From Phytoactinopolyspora alkaliphila (GTDB lineage: Bacteria > Actinomycetota > Actinomycetes > Jiangellales > Jiangellaceae): 64,000 bases of DNA. A program made the position numbers and the translations under genes. The DNA lies in NCBI RefSeq assembly GCF_010550695.1, contig NZ_JAAGOB010000002.1:124001-188000 (forward strand), written 5' to 3'. The notes below the pieces were generated by a model, which was not told the origin of the DNA, made no database searches, and saw nothing but the letters and a program-made list of their open reading frames with translations. Shown here piece after piece: positions 32,742 through 42,250 of this stretch; positions within the stretch are counted from its first letter, which is position 1, and every line of letters begins with the position of its first letter.

Positions 32742-35111
32742 CTATTCAGCTCTCAGAACGTGCCCGATGCGCATCGTCGCCGCCCGGTGCCCCGGCCAGG
32801 CTGCCAGCAGGTTCGCTGCCAGCAGCGCCAGCGGAACCACCAGGAGCAGTGCCGGCCACGCTGCCGGCGGCACGTAGTGCACGTGGGTGGTGTCCGCGTA
32901 GTACCGCCACAACACGCGTCCCAGCGCGATGCCGAGCGGCACACCCGCGGCCACACCTACCAGCGCCGGAACAGACGCCTGCGTCACCACGACGGCCCGG
33001 CTCTGCCAGGCCGTCATGCCGAGGGCGCGTAATACCGCAAGTTCCTGTCGGCGGCGACGTACCGCAGTGGTGAGCGTGTGCCCGACCGCCCCGAGCGCCA
33101 GGAGCGTGAGGAACGCGGCCAGGAAGACCGGCAGGCGCCGTATCTGCCTGAGCTCGCCCTCCGAGCTGCGTTCCAAGGCGGGCTGAATGAGCTTCTCGTC
33201 ATCGCCTGCCGCGCGTTGGAGCCGGGCCAGCACGGCCGCCGGATCCGCATCCTCGCGCACCACGATGTGGGCCGTGTGGAACATGAACTCACCGAAGAGC
33301 GAATCGAACTCGGATCTGGACACCCACGCACCGGTGTTGTAATAGTTCTGCACTCCTTCCGGGACGAACCCGAATCCGGTGACGGTGAGCTCGCGCGTCG
33401 CCCGCGTTCCCGTCAGCTCGATCGTGTCGCCCACGGCAACCCCGGCCGCCGAGGCGTACGGCGCGACGACGATCTCGGCCGACCGGCTCGGCAGTCGGCC
33501 GCTCGTGACCACCGCGTCGATCGCGGTGCCGACCGGATCCAGCGTGTACACGGTGATCTGGATCTCGGCGTGCTGGGCCACGGCGGACCGGCTGTCGTTG
33601 ACGGCCACGACGTCCGGGTCGGCCGCGATGATCGCCAGCATCTCGTCAGCGGAAACGACATCCTCGCCGAAGAAGCCCAATGTCGCCTCGAGCTGGTGAA
33701 CCTGACCGTATCGGGCTGGGTTGGCTATCGCATCGTCGACAGCGCTGGAAAAGATGAGGGCGGCGACCACTCCGCTGACGCCGGCGACCGCGCCCAACAG
33801 AGCCGGACGTACCGAGACGGCACGCGATCCCTGCCCCGATTCGAGCGCGAACCTCGCCCCGACCACGACCGGCACCGGGAAGCCGGCTCGAGCAGCACCG
33901 GCCACGGCGGCCGACTGCCGCAAAGACCCCGAGGAGCGCTGGGCAAGCCAGCTCGCGCTGACGGCACCGGCCGCCACCAACAGTGGGACGCCTACGATCC
34001 CCGGCACCAGTACCCGCAGGTCCACGTCGACTCCAGGTTCCGGCTCCATCCACGATGCCGCTCCATACGGGAACCATTGCGACGCGACGACGGAGGCCGC
34101 GCCGCCGAGCTGCGTACCGATCACCGCCGCCAGCAAAGGGCCGAGCGCTGCCGCCCAACTTGACGCACGCGGCGTCATCCCCAACCACCGGAGCACCTCG
34201 AGCTCCGCCGTGGCAGAGGTGGTGTGCCGGGCAATCGCCTGGCCCACCAAGACCACCGAGGCCGCGCCCACGGCTACGGCTACGGCTAACATCGCGTTCG
34301 ACTCGAAGCCGGTGATGCTCTGCTCGTACTCGACGGAATCCACATGCGACCAGACGTCGATGTCGCTGCGACCGGTGACCCGGACCAGGTCAGCCGCGAA
34401 GGCGGCGATCGCGTCGCCGCCTTCCTCGAGCCGCACCAATCCGCTCATCATCGCGACGGCTCCGGAGGCACCGAGCAGGTTCGGGGCATACTCGGTGACC
34501 AGCCCGGCGGATGGGACGAGGATTCCACGCGTGTCCAGGGCACTGTCGGACAGCAGATACGACCGGACCACCCCGACGATCTGAATCTCTACCGCGGGAC
34601 CATCTGGGAGCAGGTCCGGATCGCGCCAGAGAGCCTCTAGTGTGTCTGGCTCGTACAGCGCAAGGATCACAGAATCACCAACACCCTTCCCCGACGTCTC
34701 CACGAAGCCGCTCGTGACCACGGCCTCGTCCGGTTGGGTCGGGTCAGCCAGCCGGCCTTCCAGGACTACCGGCCGCTCCACCGTCCGCATGGCGTCAACG
34801 CCGATCGGCACCGGCTGCTCGCTCGCCTGGCCGTCGACGTAATACCGGGTCCAGGCCGTCTCGGCCACTGCCGCGACTTGCGGCATCTCCCGAATCACAT
34901 CCCAGTCGAACTCCGGATCGTTGGGCACCACTTCCACGGTGGCCGGCAGCGTCCGGTCCAGCAGCCGCTCCACCGCGCTCGCGCCCCTGAGCGCACCGGC
35001 CAGGGCCGTCATGACCGCGCCCGCGGCCAGGGCGATCAACAACGTGAGCACCAGCAGCGATCGCCACCGTCGCCGGAGGTCCAGGCGAACCCAGAATGTG
35101 ATCGCCGCCAT
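32742..35111 (-). CDS. FtsX-like ABC permease, copy 3 of a tandem array
   Basis: A 789-residue permease. The conserved N-terminal anchor is LDLRRRWRSLLVLTLLIA, with a large extracytoplasmic domain, FtsX blocks (about residues 250-400 and 650-780), and a C-terminus ending HVLRAE. This is a MacB/FtsX-type duplicated architecture. Such proteins act in lipoprotein, lipid or peptide export or resistance with a MacB-type ATPase. Its ATG overlaps the stop of copy 2 (TGATG). It is closest in layout to the two upstream copies and has no separate promoter. Confidence 0.85.
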   Translation of the reverse strand: MAAITFWVRLDLRRRWRSLLVLTLLIALAAGAVMTALAGALRGASAVERLLDRTLPATVEVVPNDPEFDWDVIREMPQVAAVAETAWTRYYVDGQASEQPVPIGVDAMRTVERPVVLEGRLADPTQPDEAVVTSGFVETSGKGVGDSVILALYEPDTLEALWRDPDLLPDGPAVEIQIVGVVRSYLLSDSALDTRGILVPSAGLVTEYAPNLLGASGAVAMMSGLVRLEEGGDAIAAFAADLVRVTGRSDIDVWSHVDSVEYEQSITGFESNAMLAVAVAVGAASVVLVGQAIARHTTSATAELEVLRWLGMTPRASSWAAALGPLLAAVIGTQLGGAASVVASQWFPYGAASWMEPEPGVDVDLRVLVPGIVGVPLLVAAGAVSASWLAQRSSGSLRQSAAVAGAARAGFPVPVVVGARFALESGQGSRAVSVRPALLGAVAGVSGVVAALIFSSAVDDAIANPARYGQVHQLEATLGFFGEDVVSADEMLAIIAADPDVVAVNDSRSAVAQHAEIQITVYTLDPVGTAIDAVVTSGRLPSRSAEIVVAPYASAAGVAVGDTIELTGTRATRELTVTGFGFVPEGVQNYYNTGAWVSRSEFDSLFGEFMFHTAHIVVREDADPAAVLARLQRAAGDDEKLIQPALERSSEGELRQIRRLPVFLAAFLTLLALGAVGHTLTTAVRRRRQELAVLRALGMTAWQSRAVVVTQASVPALVGVAAGVPLGIALGRVLWRYYADTTHVHYVPPAAWPALLLVVPLALLAANLLAAWPGHRAATMRIGHVLRAE

Positions 35112-37570
35112 CACTCGGCCCTCAGAACTTGGCCGACCCGCATCGACGCTGCTCTCTGGCCGGGCCAGGCCGCCAGCAGGTTCGTCGCCAGCAACGCGAC
35201 GGGAACGACGAGTATCAGCGCCACCCACGCCACCGGCGGCACGTAATGGACGTACAGCGCGTCCGCGACATACCGCCAGACTCCGCGTCCCAGGGCGACG
35301 CCCAAGGGAATCCCCACCACGAGGCCTGCGAGGGTGAGCACCGTTGCCTGGGTGAACACTGCGCCGCGCGCCTGCCACTGGGTCATGCCCAGGGCCCGCA
35401 GCACGGCCACGTCGCTCCTGCGCCGCCGGACCGCCGCAGCCAGCGCGTAGCCCACCGTGCCGAGCGCCAGCACCGCCAGGAAACACGCCAGGAGGACAGG
35501 CAAGGGGCGCATGAACCTGAGCTCCGGCGGGCTTTGGAACACGTACGGAAAGAGGCCGAACTCGTCGGTCCCCGCCACGGCGTACAACTGCGGAAGAATC
35601 GCCTCGGGGTCGACGCCGGACTCAAGCACGATCTCGCCGTAGTGGAACATGAACTCCCCGGCGAACAGAGCGTCATAGGCCGCCGGAGTGGTCGTCATGT
35701 CCGGCCCGAAGGAGCGATCAGTCACGCTGATCCCGACGACGACCAGGTCGGTGGAGCCTGTCGTTCCGGTCACCACGACGGTGTCGCCGACGGTGGCGTC
35801 GAGGGCGTCCGCCGCGACGCGCGAAAGCATCGCCTCGGCCGGTCCCAGCGGCGGTCTGCCCTCGGCGATGGTGTGGCCGGGAGGGCTTCCTTCGGCGCTG
35901 TACGAGAGTACCGTGACCTGTTCACCACCGACTCGGGCTACCTGCGCCCGGATGCCGTTGACCCCGGTCACTCCCGGCACGTCCGCGAGGGCGGGGAAGA
36001 CGACGTCGGACTGGACGTACGTGCGGTTGTCGAAGCCGATCCATGCCTCGACCTGGTGGACGATCCCAAATCGGGCCGCGTTCGTCGCGGCGTCGTCGAC
36101 GGCGGCGGAGAAGGTGAAGGCGGCCAGCACGCCAGTCACGCCGGCCACCGCGCTCACGAGAGCCGGCCGAACCGGGACGGACGTCGAGCCTCGCCCTGGC
36201 TCCAAGGCGAATCGAGTGCCCATGATCACGGAGACCGGCAGCCCCATCGACGCCGCCGCCGTGGCGACCACGGAACGGCGGGGCGCGGGTGCAAACCTGA
36301 GCGCACGCAGGGTCGACGCGGCCGTCATGGTAGCGGCGGCTCCGACCAGCACCGGCACGATGAACAGCCCCCCACCCATCACCAGGATGTCGACGTGGGC
36401 CCCCGGGGCAGGCTCGGCATGCGACGCCGATCCGATCGGGAACCACCGCGACGCCACCACCGCCACGAGCACGCCGAGTACAGCTCCGGCAGCCGCCGCG
36501 GCTGCCGGTCCGGCCGCGGCCGCCCGGGCGGCCTGACCTGGTGTCATTCCGACACCACGCAGTATCCGGAGGTCCGTGGCCGCTGAAGCCGCAAGCCGCG
36601 CGATCGAGGTTCCCACGATGAAGATCGACGCGATGCCGGCCGCTGCCGCGAGGGTGTACAGGCTAGTGGTTTCGAACCCGATCGCGTCCTGCATCTCACG
36701 CGCGATGCTGGCCAGGTTGTGCACGTCGATGTCGGACCGACCGGTCGCCTCCTGCAGGCTCGCCAGAAACGCCGGAATCTCACGCTCTCCTCCCTCCAGG
36801 CGCACCAGAGCGTTGATGGAGGCAAGGCTCTCGGCGCCGAGGAGGTTGGGCGTGTATTCGGCGTACAGGCCGGCCGACGGCACGAGGTACCCAGCCGTGT
36901 CCATCCAGTCGCCGAACCAGGGGGAGCGCACAATGCCAACGATCGTGGCTTCTATCACCGGTCCCGCCGCCTGAGCCGTATCGTTGGGGCTCAGGCCGGC
37001 CTCAACGGCAGCGGTCTGCTGGTGACTCGTCAGGAGCCAGAGCTCGGCACGGTTGCTCCGTGCGGCGGCCGGGCCCTGGCCGGTGTCGATCTGCTCAGGC
37101 GTGTACAAGCCCAACGCCACGGTGTCACCGACGGCCTTGCCATACCGGCTGGCATAAGCGGGAGTGACCACCACCTCATCCGCCCTGGCGGGATCGGAGA
37201 GCCTTCCGTCGAGTACCACGGCCCTCTCCAGGCTCCGCATCGCCTCGGCGCCGGCCGGCGGAACCATGAGGGAGTCAGCGGCCGGCTCGCCGTCGATCTC
37301 GAAGCCGCTGTAGACGACCTCTGCCAGCGCCTCGACCTGGGGCAGCTCGCGAACCGGTTCCCAGTCGAAGCCAGGTGTGAGGGGAGCCACCAGGACCGTG
37401 GCCGGAATGGTCTGGTCGACGAGCCGATCCATCGCACTCCCGCCACGTCTCGCGCCCGCGATAGCCGTCAGCACGACGCCGGCGGCGAGGGCGATGAGCA
37501 GGGTGAGGACCAGGATCGACCGCCAGCGACGACGGAGGTCGATCCGGAACCAGAAGATGATCGCGGCCAT
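35111..37570 (-). CDS. FtsX-like ABC permease, copy 2 of a tandem array
   Basis: An 819-residue paralogue of its neighbours, with the same N-terminal segment (IDLRRRWRSILVLTLLIALA), periplasm-like domain, two FtsX regions and C-terminal QVLRAE. It carries an insertion of about 30 residues around PEQIDTGQGPAAARSNRAEL. Its start and stop overlap the adjacent copies by one base each (TGATG). The partner ATPase is encoded at 39972-40724. The substrate is unknown. Confidence 0.85.
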   Translation of the reverse strand: MAAIIFWFRIDLRRRWRSILVLTLLIALAAGVVLTAIAGARRGGSAMDRLVDQTIPATVLVAPLTPGFDWEPVRELPQVEALAEVVYSGFEIDGEPAADSLMVPPAGAEAMRSLERAVVLDGRLSDPARADEVVVTPAYASRYGKAVGDTVALGLYTPEQIDTGQGPAAARSNRAELWLLTSHQQTAAVEAGLSPNDTAQAAGPVIEATIVGIVRSPWFGDWMDTAGYLVPSAGLYAEYTPNLLGAESLASINALVRLEGGEREIPAFLASLQEATGRSDIDVHNLASIAREMQDAIGFETTSLYTLAAAAGIASIFIVGTSIARLAASAATDLRILRGVGMTPGQAARAAAAGPAAAAAAGAVLGVLVAVVASRWFPIGSASHAEPAPGAHVDILVMGGGLFIVPVLVGAAATMTAASTLRALRFAPAPRRSVVATAAASMGLPVSVIMGTRFALEPGRGSTSVPVRPALVSAVAGVTGVLAAFTFSAAVDDAATNAARFGIVHQVEAWIGFDNRTYVQSDVVFPALADVPGVTGVNGIRAQVARVGGEQVTVLSYSAEGSPPGHTIAEGRPPLGPAEAMLSRVAADALDATVGDTVVVTGTTGSTDLVVVGISVTDRSFGPDMTTTPAAYDALFAGEFMFHYGEIVLESGVDPEAILPQLYAVAGTDEFGLFPYVFQSPPELRFMRPLPVLLACFLAVLALGTVGYALAAAVRRRRSDVAVLRALGMTQWQARGAVFTQATVLTLAGLVVGIPLGVALGRGVWRYVADALYVHYVPPVAWVALILVVPVALLATNLLAAWPGQRAASMRVGQVLRAE

Positions 37571-39966
37571 CACTCGGCCCTCAGAACATGACCGACCCGC
37601 ATCGACGCGGCCCGATGTCCGGGCCAGGCCGCCAGCAGGTTGGCCGCCACCAGAGCGACCGGCACCACGAGCACGAGCGCTAGCCAGGCCACCGGGGGCA
37701 CGTAGAAGACGGGGGTGGTGTTCGCGACGTAGCGCCAGACCGTCCGGCCGAGCGCCACTCCCAGCGGCACCCCCGCGGCCAGGCCCACCAGCGCCAGCAC
37801 CGACGCCTGGGTCACCACGACTCCGCGGGACTGCCACCGCGTCATGCCCAGGGCGCGAAGCACCGCGAGGTCGTGCCGGCGTCGGCGTACCGCCGTGGCC
37901 AGCGCGTGTCCGACCGCCCCGAGGGCCAGCAGCGCCAGGAAACCGGCCAGATACACCGGCAGTTCACGCACCTGCTGCAGCTCGGCCAGCTCAACCGGTG
38001 GAGCCACCGGCTCAAGCGTGAGGCCGGCCGACTCTGCCGCCCGAGCGATCACGGCGGCGGGATCGGCACCCGAGCGAAGGGCTACCAGGCCGAGATGGAA
38101 CTTGAAGCCATCGAAAAGCGCGTCATACGTCTCCGGCGTGACCCACGCCCCGGTCGCGTAGTCGTTGTGCGGCGCGGCCGGCACGAATCCCGTGCCAGCA
38201 ACGGTGGCTTCGCTATCTCCACGGGTGCCGGTGAGGCGGATTGTGTCCCCGACGGCCGCACCAATGGAGTCCGCCGTCCTCGGCGCCAGCACGATCTCAC
38301 CGGCACGCTCCGGCATCCGCCCGCCGGTCAGCACGACGTCCAGCGGGTTCCCCACCGGCCGGAACGTGGCCACCGCCACCGCCACATCGCCGGCCTGCGC
38401 TATGTCCTGCCGGGTGTCGTTGACCGCAACGACATCTGGGTCGTCGGCGAGCGCCGGCAACAGTGTGTCAACCGCCGCGAAGTCACGGCTGTTGTAGCCC
38501 AGGAAGCCCTGCAACTGGTAGGTCTGGCCGAACCGTTCCAGGTTGGTGGCGGCGTCGTTGATCCCGCTGGAGAAGGTCATCGCCGCCAGCACACCGAGCA
38601 CGCCGGCCACCGCGCCCAGGATCGCCGGGCGCACCGGCACCGCGCTGCGCCCTTGGCCGGCCTCGAGCGCGAACCTGGCCCCCACGATCGCCGGCACCGG
38701 AGCACCGACACGGGCCGCCGCTGCGGCCACGGCCGACCGATGACTGGGAGCAGTCCGCAGCGTAGAACGCACCGCGAACCAGGCGGCCCCGACGGCTGCC
38801 AGCGCGACCAGCAGGGGCGTTGCCACCACGCCGGTGACGAGCACCGCGGGGTCGACGTCCATCCCGGGGGACGGCTCCGCCAGCGCCGCGGTGCCGATGG
38901 GGAACCATTGTGACGCCACTACCGCACCCGCCGTGCCCACAACGGCTCCTGCCCCGGCCGCCAGGGTCGGTCCGATCACCGCAACCAATCGCGACTGATC
39001 CGGAGTCATACCCACGGCCCGCATCACCTGAAGGTCGGCCACGGTCGACGCGGCGTAACGGGCGATCGACTGGCCGAGCAGGAATACCGCGGCGATCCCG
39101 GCCGCCGCCGCGAACGCCAGCAGGCTGTTCGCTTCGAACCGGGTGACGTTCTCGACATGGCGCGCCTTGTCGAACCAGTTCCAGACGTCGATGCCGGAAT
39201 TTCCGGTCACCCCCGCGAGCGCCGCTTTGAACTCCGGGAGGGCCGACTCGCCGCCGTTCAGGCGCACGAGCGCGTTGATGGACGCGCTGCTGAGCTCTGA
39301 GCCGAGCAGATTGGGCGCGTATTCCGCGTGCAGGCCCGGTGACGGAACGATGAATCCAAGATCGTTCACCGTCTCCTCGCTGAACCAGCCGGAGCGGATG
39401 ACGCCAACGATCGTCGCCTCGATGGCCGGCCCTTCCCCCCATGTCGGCTCGATGTCGTCCTCGAAGTACTGGTCGACCTGCTCAGGGGCCGCCAGCTCGA
39501 TGGTGACGGTGTCGCCCACGCCGAGACCGAACGAGTCCTCGAACTTGGCAGAGACCACGACTTCGTCGGGTCGGGTCGGGTCGGCGAGGCGTCCTTCGAG
39601 CACCACCGGCCGCTCGATGGTGCGCATGATCTCGTCGTCCGCCGGCGGGAAGTGGCCAACGAAGGCCTGGTGCTCAGGCGGGACGCCATCCACCACATAG
39701 CCGGTCACCACGAACGTAGTCAGCGCTTCCACCTGGGGTAGGGCACGTACCGCGTCCCAGTCGAAGCCTGGCTGGTTCGGCAAGACGACCGCCGTCGCCG
39801 GTAACGTCTGTTCCACCAACCTGTCGATCGCGCTCGCGCCGCGCCGGGCCCCGGCGACAGCCGTCATGACGGTGCCGGCGGCTACCGCTATCAGCAGCAC
39901 GAGCACCAGCAACGACCGCCACCGCCGGCGGATGTCGATCCGGACCCAGGACGCAACGGCGCTCAT
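37570..39966 (-). CDS. FtsX-like ABC permease, copy 1 of a tandem array
   Basis: A 798-residue paralogue with N-terminal VRIDIRRRWRSLLVLVLLIA and C-terminal HVLRAE. It contains two FtsX-type membrane domains separated by long extracytoplasmic regions. The ATG at 39966 lies five bases after the ATPase stop. Three consecutive full-length permeases with one ATPase suggest tandem duplication and possibly alternative or heteromeric complexes. Confidence 0.86.
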   Translation of the reverse strand: MSAVASWVRIDIRRRWRSLLVLVLLIAVAAGTVMTAVAGARRGASAIDRLVEQTLPATAVVLPNQPGFDWDAVRALPQVEALTTFVVTGYVVDGVPPEHQAFVGHFPPADDEIMRTIERPVVLEGRLADPTRPDEVVVSAKFEDSFGLGVGDTVTIELAAPEQVDQYFEDDIEPTWGEGPAIEATIVGVIRSGWFSEETVNDLGFIVPSPGLHAEYAPNLLGSELSSASINALVRLNGGESALPEFKAALAGVTGNSGIDVWNWFDKARHVENVTRFEANSLLAFAAAAGIAAVFLLGQSIARYAASTVADLQVMRAVGMTPDQSRLVAVIGPTLAAGAGAVVGTAGAVVASQWFPIGTAALAEPSPGMDVDPAVLVTGVVATPLLVALAAVGAAWFAVRSTLRTAPSHRSAVAAAAARVGAPVPAIVGARFALEAGQGRSAVPVRPAILGAVAGVLGVLAAMTFSSGINDAATNLERFGQTYQLQGFLGYNSRDFAAVDTLLPALADDPDVVAVNDTRQDIAQAGDVAVAVATFRPVGNPLDVVLTGGRMPERAGEIVLAPRTADSIGAAVGDTIRLTGTRGDSEATVAGTGFVPAAPHNDYATGAWVTPETYDALFDGFKFHLGLVALRSGADPAAVIARAAESAGLTLEPVAPPVELAELQQVRELPVYLAGFLALLALGAVGHALATAVRRRRHDLAVLRALGMTRWQSRGVVVTQASVLALVGLAAGVPLGVALGRTVWRYVANTTPVFYVPPVAWLALVLVVPVALVAANLLAAWPGHRAASMRVGHVLRAE

Positions 39967-39971
39967 GACGG

Positions 39972-40724
39972 TCAGCTCGTCTGAGCCGGCGCATCGGCCA
40001 TTACGTCGACACCGGCCGCCCGGCCGTCGTCGTTGTTTCCCTGGCCGTCGTCGTCATCTCCGATGATCCGCCCGTCACGCATGCGGACCACCCGCGACGC
40101 GCCGCTGGCGACGTCGGCCGAGTGTGTCACCATCAGGATGGTCTGCCCGTCGCCGTGGAGGCGGCGGAACAGCTCCAGGATCTCGACGCCGCCCTCGGAG
40201 TCCAACGCGCCCGTCGGCTCGTCGGCCAGCAGCACGGCCGGCTCGTTGACCAGTGCCCTGGCTATCGCCAGCCGCTGTCGCTGGCCGCCGGAGAGCACCG
40301 ACGGGACCTCCTCGGTCCGGTCTCCCAGGCCCAGCAGGTCCAGCAGGTCGCGGGCACGGGTCTCCGCGGCCTTCCGGCGCATGCCGCCGAGGATCGCCGG
40401 CAGAGCGATGTTGTCGAGGGCGGACACGCCCTCCAGCAGGTTGAAGAATTGGAAGACGATGCCGACGTGGTGCCGCCGGAACTTCGCCAGCCAGTTCTCG
40501 TCGCGATCGTGGACCTGCAGCTCGTCGACGAACACCTCGCCTTCATCCGCCTGGTCCAGGCCGGCGAAGATGTTCAGCAGTGTCGACTTGCCGCAGCCGG
40601 ACGGCCCCATCAGCGCGACGAACTCGCCTCGGGCGACGTCGAGGTCGACGCCGCGCAACGCCCGCACTGGCGCAAGCTCCGCTTCGAACGTGCGACGGAC
40701 GCCACGTGCTTTCAACGCGGTCAT
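39972..40724 (-). CDS. ABC transporter ATP-binding protein, MacB/LolD-like
   Basis: A 250-residue ATPase of the MacB/FtsE/LolD class. Walker A is GPSGCGKST, the Q-loop is in VFQFFNLLEGVSALDNI, the signature is LSGGQRQRLAIARAL, and Walker B is LLADEPTGALD. The C-terminal tail is Asp/Gly-rich. The ATG at 40724 has a GAGGGG site. It powers the three FtsX-like permeases that follow. Its start is 23 bases after the stop of the cyclase-response regulator gene, so the two are probably cotranscribed. Confidence 0.9.
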   Translation of the reverse strand: MTALKARGVRRTFEAELAPVRALRGVDLDVARGEFVALMGPSGCGKSTLLNIFAGLDQADEGEVFVDELQVHDRDENWLAKFRRHHVGIVFQFFNLLEGVSALDNIALPAILGGMRRKAAETRARDLLDLLGLGDRTEEVPSVLSGGQRQRLAIARALVNEPAVLLADEPTGALDSEGGVEILELFRRLHGDGQTILMVTHSADVASGASRVVRMRDGRIIGDDDDGQGNNDDGRAAGVDVMADAPAQTS

Positions 40725-40747
40725 CTCTTGCCCCTCTTCTCGGGCAT

Positions 40748-42079
40748 TCAGCCCTCTGGTGATCCGAAGACGCGGCAGGCCGTGACCGGCGCGTCGCGTC
40801 CCTTGACGTGTACGGGATCGAGCCGTTCGAACGTCCATTCCGGCGCGGCCAACGCGGTGGCTTCACTGACCACGGTGGTTCCCGCTGGCCGGGCCAGGTC
40901 CTGCAGCCGCTGTGCGAGGTTGACGGTGTCGCCGACCAGCGTGTATTCGAGTCTCTCGTCGCTGCCGAGCAGCGCCGCAGCCACCTCACCGGTGGACAGG
41001 CCGATGCCCATCCCGAACGGCTCAAGCCCTTCCGTGGCCCAGCCGCGGTCTACCTCGGCTTGCAGACGGTGCATGTCGAGGGCGGCGACCAGCGCCCGCT
41101 CGGCATGATCGGCCTGCGGGAACGGTGCGCCGAAGACAGCCATCACCGCGTCCCCCACGTACTGCATGACGGTCCCCTCTTGCTTAAGAATGGCAGAGTT
41201 CATGGCTTTGCGGTGCATATTCAGCTGCCGGGCCAGCACTGACGGGTCACTGCGTTCGGCGATGCCGGAGTAGCCCCGGACATCGGACATCAGCACCGTG
41301 ACCGTCAGCCGTTCGGTGCGGCCGATGGCACCCGGGTCGTCGCGCAGCTTGTCCGCCAGGCCAGAAGGAAGCAGCCGAGACAGGCTCTCGCCCTGTTCCT
41401 CGCGGTCCAGGATCGCGTTGTGCAGGGTGCGGAGCCGGTTCAGGGCGTCTCGGCGTCCCGTACTCGCGTCCCGAGCCAAGTGCAAGAAGAGCTGCTCCAC
41501 AGCGGTGTCGACAGCCGCGGGCGTCGTCTGCAGCTGCGCGGCGATGGCCTTGACGGCCCGACCCTCCGCCACCATGGTCAACAGCGTCTCTTCGTCTTCG
41601 GACAATCCGGTGCCGCCCCGTGCGGGAGCCACGAGCGCCGCCACGATCTCTGGATCGAGCATCGAGCCCCCCGCGGCGACCTCCCGCACCGCTCGCACCA
41701 GCCGATCCCCGTCCGCGACCCGCTCCTTGAGCAGATACGCGTAACCGGCAGCCCCCTGCGCGAGCAAAGCGACCGCATACTCCGGGTCGCCGTACTGAGA
41801 CAGCACGACGATCCCCGTCCCGGGCAGGCGCTTACGCACCTCTTTGGCCGCTTCGATCCCCTCGCTGCCGAACCGGGGCGGCATCCGGATGTCCGTGACC
41901 ACGACCTGTGGACGGTGCTCGGTCGCTTGGGTGACCACGCCGTCGTAATCCTCGGCGGTGGCCACCACATCGACGTCGCCTGCCAGTGTCAGCAGTGCGT
42001 GCACACCAGCGCGAACGATGGCGTTGTCATCCGCCAGCAGTACGCTGATCCGTCCGTCTGTCGAGGTCACAAGGCTCAT
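40748..42079 (-). CDS. Response regulator fused to a class III nucleotidyl cyclase
   Basis: A 443-residue three-part protein. A REC domain (residues 10-125) has phospho-acceptor D63 (VTDIRMPP). A degenerate LuxR-like helix-turn-helix (about 158-205; GLSEDEETLLTMVAEGRAVK) follows. The class III cyclase domain (about 255-430) has metal residues D266 (LMSDVRGYS) and D310 (VGDAVMAVFG), the T380 and GDTVN block, and N387/R391 for transition-state stabilisation. The usual base-selecting Lys is Gln (Q306), so ATP/GTP preference is uncertain. The ATG at 42079 follows GGGGAG. It probably makes cAMP or cGMP when phosphorylated. It heads the unit containing the ABC exporter, kinase and second regulator, and lies divergent to a cNMP-binding protein. 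Confidence 0.87.
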   Translation of the reverse strand: MSLVTSTDGRISVLLADDNAIVRAGVHALLTLAGDVDVVATAEDYDGVVTQATEHRPQVVVTDIRMPPRFGSEGIEAAKEVRKRLPGTGIVVLSQYGDPEYAVALLAQGAAGYAYLLKERVADGDRLVRAVREVAAGGSMLDPEIVAALVAPARGGTGLSEDEETLLTMVAEGRAVKAIAAQLQTTPAAVDTAVEQLFLHLARDASTGRRDALNRLRTLHNAILDREEQGESLSRLLPSGLADKLRDDPGAIGRTERLTVTVLMSDVRGYSGIAERSDPSVLARQLNMHRKAMNSAILKQEGTVMQYVGDAVMAVFGAPFPQADHAERALVAALDMHRLQAEVDRGWATEGLEPFGMGIGLSTGEVAAALLGSDERLEYTLVGDTVNLAQRLQDLARPAGTTVVSEATALAAPEWTFERLDPVHVKGRDAPVTACRVFGSPEG

Positions 42080-42202
42080 CACACTCCCCAGCAACCTCTT
42101 AGTGCCAGGGTGTCGGCCTCCGGATCTGCCGGGGTGCCAGCATCCCCCTCAACGGCCAGCTTGCACCCTGGTACCGCCTGAGCACCAGATCTAACGTCGT
42201 CA

Positions 42203-42224
42203 GTACCGCCGTTCCGGGCGGTAC
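42203..42224. promoter_or_regulatory. Dyad in the divergent cyclase / cNMP-binding gene promoter region
   Basis: GTACCGCC and GGCGGTAC form a perfect 8-bp dyad around a 6-base centre. It lies in the 171-bp gap between the divergent cyclase and CNB-domain genes, close to the start of the latter. It may be an operator for a regulator acting on both directions. Confidence 0.4.
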
Positions 42225-42250
42225 CGATGCTCAGATCGGAGTTGACCACA

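Noticed and set aside
30417-42079. Antibiotic biosynthetic cluster with self-resistance ABC transporter
   Set aside because: There are no biosynthetic enzymes or precursor peptide genes nearby. Only transport and signalling genes are present.
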